NCBI GenBank assembly: GCA_045594425.1
Contig: JAZNYK010000016.1
Coordinates: 62,001 to 126,000 of the forward strand
DNA: 64,000 nt
Origin: RGIG1681 sp045594425
GTDB taxonomy: Bacteria > Bacillota > Clostridia > Christensenellales > UBA1242
Direction of reading: 5' to 3'
Position numbers and translations under genes: made by a program. Below, piece by piece: positions 59,526-64,000 of the stretch; positions within the stretch are counted from its first letter, which is position 1, and each line of letters opens with the position of its first letter. A model generated the notes under the pieces. That model worked only from the letters and a program-made list of their open reading frames with translations. It searched no databases and had not been told where the DNA came from.

Positions 59526-60914
59526 TTATTCCACAACTTCTACAAAGCCTGTTGTATCTAAAACAATTTCAACAATTTCATAAGAATATGTGTAAGTTGT
59601 AGTCACATCACCGCTTACTCTTATTGCACTAACAAGTGAGTCATCATCAATATTTAAAACGAGTTTTGTGAAGTCAACTCCTTGCTCAATTGCATCTTCA
59701 GTTGCTTCAAGTGTGTAAACATAAATTCCGTCAACCATTTTAATTGTGAATGTGTAATCACTTGAATCATTTGCAATAACATATAACTCTTTAATGAGAG
59801 CATAATCAACATCAGTTTCCGCATAAATGCTCAAAAAGTCTTCATAAGTAACCTTTGTTTCAACATAAGTGTTAGCATCAAAATCATAATCTTTTAATTT
59901 AGCATAAAAGTCATCTTCACTGATTCTGCGAGAATCGTAATATGCTAAAGGTTTTTGAACACCTTCTTTTGTGAATAAAAGTTTTTCGTTGCCATAATCA
60001 TTCGCATATTTAGTTGTATATTTTTCAGATTCTTCGTTACCTTCTGTTGCAACTTCTGTGTTAACAACTTGATTTTTTAATTCGCCAAGTTCAACTGTAT
60101 CAATAATATTTGAAAGATAACTTAACGCATTAAATGAATTTTCAAGATAGTCATCAATATCAAGTTCCAAATCACAATTTTCATAAGTTATAACTGAAGA
60201 AATTGTAACAGTTTGGTCTAAAACTAAATCTTGAGTTTTTCTTTCAAAAGAAGTAAATTTACCATTTTGGATTGTGATTGTTAATGTTAAAATTTCAGCA
60301 TTTTCTTTTGTTCTTGTGTATGTTACGGTTTCTAAATTATTTTCTTCTTTAAAATCATAGGCGTGAACATATTGATTTGCCGTGTCAGCCTCAAACATTT
60401 CAATAATATCCAAAATTCCACAATCAATCCTTGTTTCATTATAGATTTTTGAAAGTTTGTTTTCTTTTGTTAAATATTCAGAACGATATTTCATAGTTGA
60501 TTGGTCATAAACTTTGCGAACATAATTATCACCAGAAACTTCGTATGATTCAAAATAATTCTTCAAAGAATCAGACATAACAAAATAATTAATTTCTGCT
60601 GTTTCCTCAAGATTGGTTGTTACACTAACAATTCCCTCGCCATAAACAGCACCATCATGTTCTGCTGTAACTTCAGTGTCATCAGCATAAACTACCTTTG
60701 ATGAAAAGGTTTGTTTAAACTTTTTATCTCCAAGCAAATTTGTTTGTGCTGCTGTTAATGATTCAACAGCCAATTCTTGTTTTGTTTTTTGAGGTGTTGG
60801 CGGTGGTGTGCTTCCACCTGTGCCACTATTATCCTTATTTGAGCAAGCAGAAAAACATACAGTTGAAAAAACTGCAAGAAGAACCGCTGCCACTAAATTT
60901 TTTAACTTTTTCAT
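59526..60914 (-). CDS. Lipoprotein, family A (two-domain repeat)
   Basis: A 462-residue lipoprotein: MKKLKN, a hydrophobic core, lipobox CFSAC, then a Gly/Ser/Pro linker. Its plan matches 57224-58576: two beta-rich halves with YFESYEVSGDNYVRKVYDQ early and a final VTTTYTYSYEIVEIVLDTTGF, close to the end of its neighbour. It is probably a paralogue from a local duplication. GGAGG precedes the ATG at 60914. Confidence 0.78.
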   Translation of the reverse strand: MKKLKNLVAAVLLAVFSTVCFSACSNKDNSGTGGSTPPPTPQKTKQELAVESLTAAQTNLLGDKKFKQTFSSKVVYADDTEVTAEHDGAVYGEGIVSVTTNLEETAEINYFVMSDSLKNYFESYEVSGDNYVRKVYDQSTMKYRSEYLTKENKLSKIYNETRIDCGILDIIEMFEADTANQYVHAYDFKEENNLETVTYTRTKENAEILTLTITIQNGKFTSFERKTQDLVLDQTVTISSVITYENCDLELDIDDYLENSFNALSYLSNIIDTVELGELKNQVVNTEVATEGNEESEKYTTKYANDYGNEKLLFTKEGVQKPLAYYDSRRISEDDFYAKLKDYDFDANTYVETKVTYEDFLSIYAETDVDYALIKELYVIANDSSDYTFTIKMVDGIYVYTLEATEDAIEQGVDFTKLVLNIDDDSLVSAIRVSGDVTTTYTYSYEIVEIVLDTTGFVEVVE

Positions 60915-60937
60915 ATAATCCTCCACTATACACGCAA

Positions 60938-60967
60938 ATTATAAACTTTAGCCAAAACAAATGTCAA
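60938..60967 (-). promoter_or_regulatory. Promoter of the 59526/58679 operon
   Basis: TTGACA (60962-60967), an 18-base spacer and TATAAT (60938-60943). Confidence 0.82.
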
Positions 60968-61011
60968 ACAAAATAGTCTTTTATTCGACAACCAAACCTG
61001 CTTTTTGAGAA

Positions 61012-61050
61012 AAGAAAAAAACCAACCCTTATAAAAAGGTTGGTTTTTTT
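61012..61050. terminator. Terminator of the DUF1292 operon
   Basis: AACCAACC (61020-61027) pairs with GGTTGGTT (61038-61045). Strong A and T tracts lie on both sides. Confidence 0.92.
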
Positions 61051-61065
61051 TTAAGAATTTTATTC

Positions 61066-61413
61066 TTATTTTGCAGTGTCGCCACCAGCATTTGCTTCAT
61101 CAAGAAGTCTGTTATATTCAGTAAATACGGCATCAATAACTGAATCATCAAGTTCGATTTCAAACTTATCTTCACCATCTTTGCCTCTTGTTACTTTGAA
61201 TACCAATGCTTCGTCATCATCCATGCCATCAAGAAGTTCAACTGGTTGCAAAATTGCATAGAATGAACCCTTGTAAGCAATGCCTGCAATTTCAACGAAA
61301 TCAATTTCTTCACCATTTGCAGAAAGCAAAGTAACGATATCGTCATCATCTTCTTCCATGTGTTCCATTGATTCAGGAAGATTTTCATCATTTAATTTTT
61401 CTTCATCTGCCAT
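61066..61413 (-). CDS. DUF1292 protein (YrzB-like)
   Basis: A 115-residue acidic protein with the DUF1292 core: DIVTLLSANGEEIDFVEIAGIAY, then YAILQPVELLDGMDDDEALVFKV. The role is unknown. In Bacillota it travels with ruvX (yrrK-yrzB), as here. GGAGTG precedes the ATG at 61413. Confidence 0.9.
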   Translation of the reverse strand: MADEEKLNDENLPESMEHMEEDDDDIVTLLSANGEEIDFVEIAGIAYKGSFYAILQPVELLDGMDDDEALVFKVTRGKDGEDKFEIELDDSVIDAVFTEYNRLLDEANAGGDTAK

Positions 61414-61445
61414 AATTTTCACTCCTATTTTTTATTTTATGCAAA

Positions 61446-61868
61446 TCAAACTTTCATATTACTTTTCTTATCAAGATATGTTTGCAATATAATTGTTGCG
61501 GCAATAGCGTCAACTTTATCTTTGCGTTTTTCTCTGCGCATGCCAGATTCAATAAGAATCTTTTGAGCGGTCACTGTTGAAAGCCTTTCATCTTGATAAA
61601 TTATTGGAACATTCACATACTTTGCAAGTTCATCTCCGAAACTCTTTGCCATTTCAACGCTTTGCCCTTCTGTTCCGTCCATTTTTAGAGGCAAACCAAT
61701 AACGATTTCACCAACACTTAAATCTGAAACAAGTTGAACAATATGAACAACGTCTTCTTTTAAAGATTTTCTTCTATAAACTTCGTAAGCAGATGCGATA
61801 ATTTCCATAATATCAGAAGCAGCAATGCCGATTCTAACAGTTCCAATATCAAGCGATAAAATCTTCAC
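61446..61868 (-). CDS. ruvX: Putative pre-16S rRNA nuclease / Holliday junction resolvase (YqgF/RuvX)
   Basis: A 140-residue RNase H-like nuclease: LSLDIGTVRIGIAAS with the first catalytic Asp, IVIGLPLKMDGTEG, YQDERLSTVTAQ and DKVDAIAATIIL. I chose the GTG at 61866-61868, which has GAGAGG 6 bases upstream and fits the family start. It precedes the DUF1292 gene. Confidence 0.94.
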   Translation of the reverse strand: MKILSLDIGTVRIGIAASDIMEIIASAYEVYRRKSLKEDVVHIVQLVSDLSVGEIVIGLPLKMDGTEGQSVEMAKSFGDELAKYVNVPIIYQDERLSTVTAQKILIESGMRREKRKDKVDAIAATIILQTYLDKKSNMKV

Positions 61869-61987
61869 CGAGCACCTCTCACAACAATTTACATAAAAAT
61901 CATAACATAAATTAAATGATATGTCTAATTTTTTTGAACGATTTTTAAGTTTTTTAAAAACTTTAATCATTCATAACTGTCAAAATT

Positions 61988-62221
61988 TTACTTTGAGCAG
62001 TTGTTTTTAGATTTTTGTTTACCATCATCAAACAAGCAGTTGCAGTCAGTTTCTTGAAGTTTTTCTGCAATGTTGCCTTTGGCTTCTTCAATTTTGTCTT
62101 CCATATCAGAAAGACCTTCTTTGATTTTGTTCGCAAGACGTCTGTTTTTAGCAACAATAATACCACCAATACAAACACCTAGAGCAACACCCCAGCCCAT
62201 GCCTCTACAAAAATTTTCCAT
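61988..62221 (-). CDS. Small membrane protein, 77 residues
   Basis: Not assigned. One glycine-rich hydrophobic segment (about 7-24, WGVALGVCIGGIIVA) is followed by a charged amphipathic helix and a Cys/Asn tail. This recalls small YtxH-like stress proteins. AAGGAGG lies 6 bases before the ATG at 62221. It is probably co-transcribed with ruvX. Confidence 0.7.
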   Translation of the reverse strand: MENFCRGMGWGVALGVCIGGIIVAKNRRLANKIKEGLSDMEDKIEEAKGNIAEKLQETDCNCLFDDGKQKSKNNCSK

Positions 62222-62290
62222 ATGCACCTCCTTGCCTCTAGTTTGCGTAGTTTCGACAAAATTATACATATGTGATAAAAAATATTTAAT

Positions 62291-62320
62291 AAAAAAACAC
62301 ACCCATAATTTGGATGTGTT
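62291..62320 (-). terminator. gtrA terminator
   Basis: AACACACCC (62296-62304) pairs with GGATGTGTT (62312-62320, one G-T pair). A T tract follows on the minus strand. Confidence 0.85.
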
Positions 62321-62326
62321 TACCTT

Positions 62327-62866
62327 TTAATTTTCAGAAACATTTGAGTTTTCGCTTTCAACTTGAGAAGGTGTGCTTGCTTTAAAAATAAACAATTTTC
62401 TTGTAACATAGTTATAAACAAGAACAACAAGTGTCATAATGATTTTTGTTACCCATTCGTTGATTTTACAAACATCATAACCAAGCCACATACCTGCCAT
62501 ATTTATCAAAAGACCAATAACACTTAAAACAACAAAAAGAACAATTCCTTTAAGTGTTTTTGAGTTTCCTTTGTCTTCATAAACAAATATAACTGAAAGC
62601 AAATAGTTAACAGCCAAACTGACAATAAAGCCAACACCTGTTCCAACAACAGTTGCAATTGTTTTTGGGTCACCACCACCAATCCATACGTTATAAAATT
62701 TTGGATAAAGGTCTGGCTCAAACAAATATAAAATAACACCCATAACAAACATATCAACAAGTGTTGCTATTCCACCAACAATAACAAACCTTGCAATTTC
62801 GCAAAGTTTCTTGTGTTTTTCATTAAAATTTTTATACCAACTAATAAGTTTATTTTCTTTTTTCAT
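62327..62866 (-). CDS. GtrA-family membrane protein
   Basis: A 179-residue protein with four hydrophobic helices and the family pattern IARFVIVGGIATLVDM near the N-terminus. GtrA-like proteins are thought to flip lipid-linked sugars or support polysaccharide assembly. An insert (about 65-80) between the first helices is longer than in the short members. It is monocistronic, with its own promoter. Confidence 0.9.
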   Translation of the reverse strand: MKKENKLISWYKNFNEKHKKLCEIARFVIVGGIATLVDMFVMGVILYLFEPDLYPKFYNVWIGGGDPKTIATVVGTGVGFIVSLAVNYLLSVIFVYEDKGNSKTLKGIVLFVVLSVIGLLINMAGMWLGYDVCKINEWVTKIIMTLVVLVYNYVTRKLFIFKASTPSQVESENSNVSEN

Positions 62867-62881
62867 AATCCACCTGCACTA

Positions 62882-62911
62882 ATATTACAAATTTCGCATT
62901 AACAAAGTCAA
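62882..62911 (-). promoter_or_regulatory. gtrA promoter
   Basis: TTGACT (62906-62911), an 18-base spacer and TAATAT (62882-62887). AGGTGG then precedes the ATG. Confidence 0.7.
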
Positions 62912-62980
62912 GCAAAAAACAAGGGTCAGTTTTAAATCTTTTTATTTATATTGTTATAAAATAATAATTATTGATTTTCA

Positions 62981-63010
62981 AAATAAAAGACTGGCAAAAA
63001 ACCAGTCTTT
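62981..63010 (-). terminator. Terminator of the IscS-IscU-like operon
   Basis: AAAGACTGG (62986-62994) pairs with CCAGTCTTT (63002-63010). TTTTATTTT follows on the minus strand. Confidence 0.88.
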
Positions 63011-63017
63011 ATAATTA

Positions 63018-63383
63018 TTAATTTTTATTGTAGTAGTTATCAACTGCACCATGCATTGCATTTACAACTGCTTGAACAACATACATTTTGTTTTCAGGAA
63101 CTTCACCTGCAAGTTCCAAAATGTGTGCTGGTGTAAATTTTAAAACTTCGTCAAGGGTTCTACCCTTCATAAGTCTTGCAGCAAAACTTGTGCAAGCAAT
63201 AGCAACAACTCCACCAAAAGTTTGGAATTGTGCATCCACAATCTTTTTTCCTTCAACACTAATATAAATTTTTATAATCTCACTTCCGATATCAGATACA
63301 ACCTTTCCAACACCGTTAGCGCCTTTGATTACGCCATAGTTTTGTGGATTATAAAATTCTTCCATAATTTTTTCTGAATACAT
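63018..63383 (-). CDS. IscU/NifU-like scaffold lacking all three cluster-binding cysteines
   Basis: A 121-residue protein aligned by eye over its full length with IscU/NifU-N: YSEKIMEEFYNPQNYGVI, GVGKV, IKIYISVEGKKIVDAQFQTFGG and LMKGRTLDEVLKF. The three cluster ligands are gone. In the CGD motif the Cys is G33 and the Asp is E35. In the FGCG motif the Cys is G58. In KxHCS the His is Y101 and the Cys is V102. The only Cys is C64. It therefore should not bind a cluster in the usual way. It starts 1 base after the IscS-like stop. Confidence 0.88.
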   Translation of the reverse strand: MYSEKIMEEFYNPQNYGVIKGANGVGKVVSDIGSEIIKIYISVEGKKIVDAQFQTFGGVVAIACTSFAARLMKGRTLDEVLKFTPAHILELAGEVPENKMYVVQAVVNAMHGAVDNYYNKN

Positions 63384-63384
63384 A

Positions 63385-64000
63385 TTACAACTCCACCTTA
63401 TTTTTATAGATTCTTATAGCAGAAATGCTTCTAATTTTCTTAACAGCCTTTCTGATTGTTTCAACCATTTCATCAACGTCTTCTTTTGTGATGTCTGAAC
63501 CAAATGTAAATCTAACGGTTGAACGGATTGTTTCGATATCTTTGCCCATTGCTGCCAAAACGTGAGATGGTGCGTTTGAGCCAAAGCCATATGCACAACC
63601 TGAAGCGTAAATTCCAACACTATCAAGAAGCATAACAACCGCTTCAGATTCAGCACCTTCAAAAGTAATTGAACAGTTGTTTGCAAGTCTTTGAGTTGGG
63701 TGTCCGTTTAAAGCAATGTTGTGAATTGCTTCTGAAATTTTCTTTTGGAAGTATTTTCTAACAACTCTAACTTCACGAACTTTTTCATCGAGGTTCGTTG
63801 TTGCTTCTTCAATAGCAACACCAAAACCTGCACAAGCAGGAACGTTTGCAGTGCCTGCTCTTAAACCAGATTCTTGAGCGTCACCAGCCATAAATTTTTC
63901 AATTTTTGTTCCTTTTTTAACATAAAGTGCACCAACACCCTTTGGTCCGTTAATCTTGTGAGCAGAAATTGTTAAAAGGTCAACGCCAAGTTCCTTAACA
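63385..64000 (-). CDS. Cysteine desulfurase-like protein, C-terminal part (cut by window edge)
   Basis: PLP enzyme of the NifS/IscS fold; about 205 residues are visible, and the start lies beyond 64000. The Schiff-base Lys is in SAHKINGPKGVGALYV (63955-63957), and SGLRAGTANVP and SNAPSHVLAAMG fit the family. The active loop usually reads SGSAC; here it reads SGCAY. Tyr (63589-63591) replaces the catalytic Cys, and a Cys lies two residues earlier (63595-63597). Activity as a desulfurase is uncertain. It forms an operon with the altered IscU-like gene. Confidence 0.9.
   Translation of the reverse strand, partial: VKELGVDLLTISAHKINGPKGVGALYVKKGTKIEKFMAGDAQESGLRAGTANVPACAGFGVAIEEATTNLDEKVREVRVVRKYFQKKISEAIHNIALNGHPTQRLANNCSITFEGAESEAVVMLLDSVGIYASGCAYGFGSNAPSHVLAAMGKDIETIRSTVRFTFGSDITKEDVDEMVETIRKAVKKIRSISAIRIYKNKVEL

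Noticed and set aside
1..64000. Search for CRISPR arrays, insertion sequences, prophage genes, rRNA genes and toxin-antitoxin pairs
   Set aside because: I saw no regularly spaced repeats, transposase motifs, phage structural genes or rRNA segments.

Overview
The window is AT-rich (roughly one third G+C by eye) and looks like the chromosome of a low-GC, Gram-positive, endospore-forming bacterium of the Clostridia type. Supporting points are a T-box in front of thrS, strong Shine-Dalgarno sequences of the GGAGG type, the Bacillota gene orders ytxC-thrS, scpA-scpB, recN-spoIVB-spo0A, spoIIIAA-AH and polC-rimP-nusA-ylxR-ylxQ-infB-rbfA, and several sporulation genes. All recognised genes except cmk lie on the minus strand, so the window is one co-oriented stretch. 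I see no rRNA, prophage, insertion sequence or CRISPR array. No stretch longer than 300 bases lacks a gene or RNA; the longest spacers hold promoters, terminators, a T-box and one tRNA.

Layout from low to high coordinate. 1-9.5 kb: thrS (cut by the window edge) with its T-box, ytxC, a membrane-anchored Mrr-type nuclease, cmk (plus strand), queH, argS, a Zn/Cd-type P1B ATPase and rlmH. 9.6-20.4 kb: htpG with a CIRCE operator, an M16 peptidase, then surface or envelope proteins (WG repeats, InlB-type repeats with a transglutaminase domain, an InlB-repeat lipoprotein, an NlpC/P60-like protein) and a Nudix hydrolase. 20.6-31.4 kb: tRNA-Thr, plsC, a flavoprotein, an rluB-type synthase, two DD-carboxypeptidases, ytfJ/gerW, a DUF2953 protein, scpA/scpB, an M50 protease, a SpoIIM-like protein, a Spo0A-like protein and spoIVB. 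31.5-41.1 kb: recN, xseA/B, nusB, an unknown 389-residue protein, an Asp23-family protein and the whole spoIIIA operon. 41.2-57 kb: translation and envelope genes (efp, truB, nrnA, rbfA, infB, nusA, rimP, rseP, cdsA, uppS, frr, tsf, rpsB). 57-64 kb: a family of secreted proteins, DUF1292, ruvX, gtrA, and a divergent IscU/IscS-like pair.

The most interesting content is domain loss at conserved positions. (1) The gene at the spo0A locus encodes only the DNA-binding domain; the phospho-acceptor receiver is absent. (2) The gene at the polC locus encodes only an N-terminal domain, an OB-fold and a proofreading exonuclease; both PHP halves and the polymerase are absent. (3) SpoIIIAF is reduced to a 52-residue two-helix membrane protein. 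(4) The IscU-like scaffold has lost all three cluster-binding cysteines, and the neighbouring desulfurase carries Tyr where its catalytic Cys should be. (5) The spo0A-like, polC-like and Mrr genes have promoters placed so that the start codon falls at the predicted +1, with no ribosome-binding site, which suggests leaderless mRNAs. Family names rest on motifs and synteny read by eye; no searches were run.
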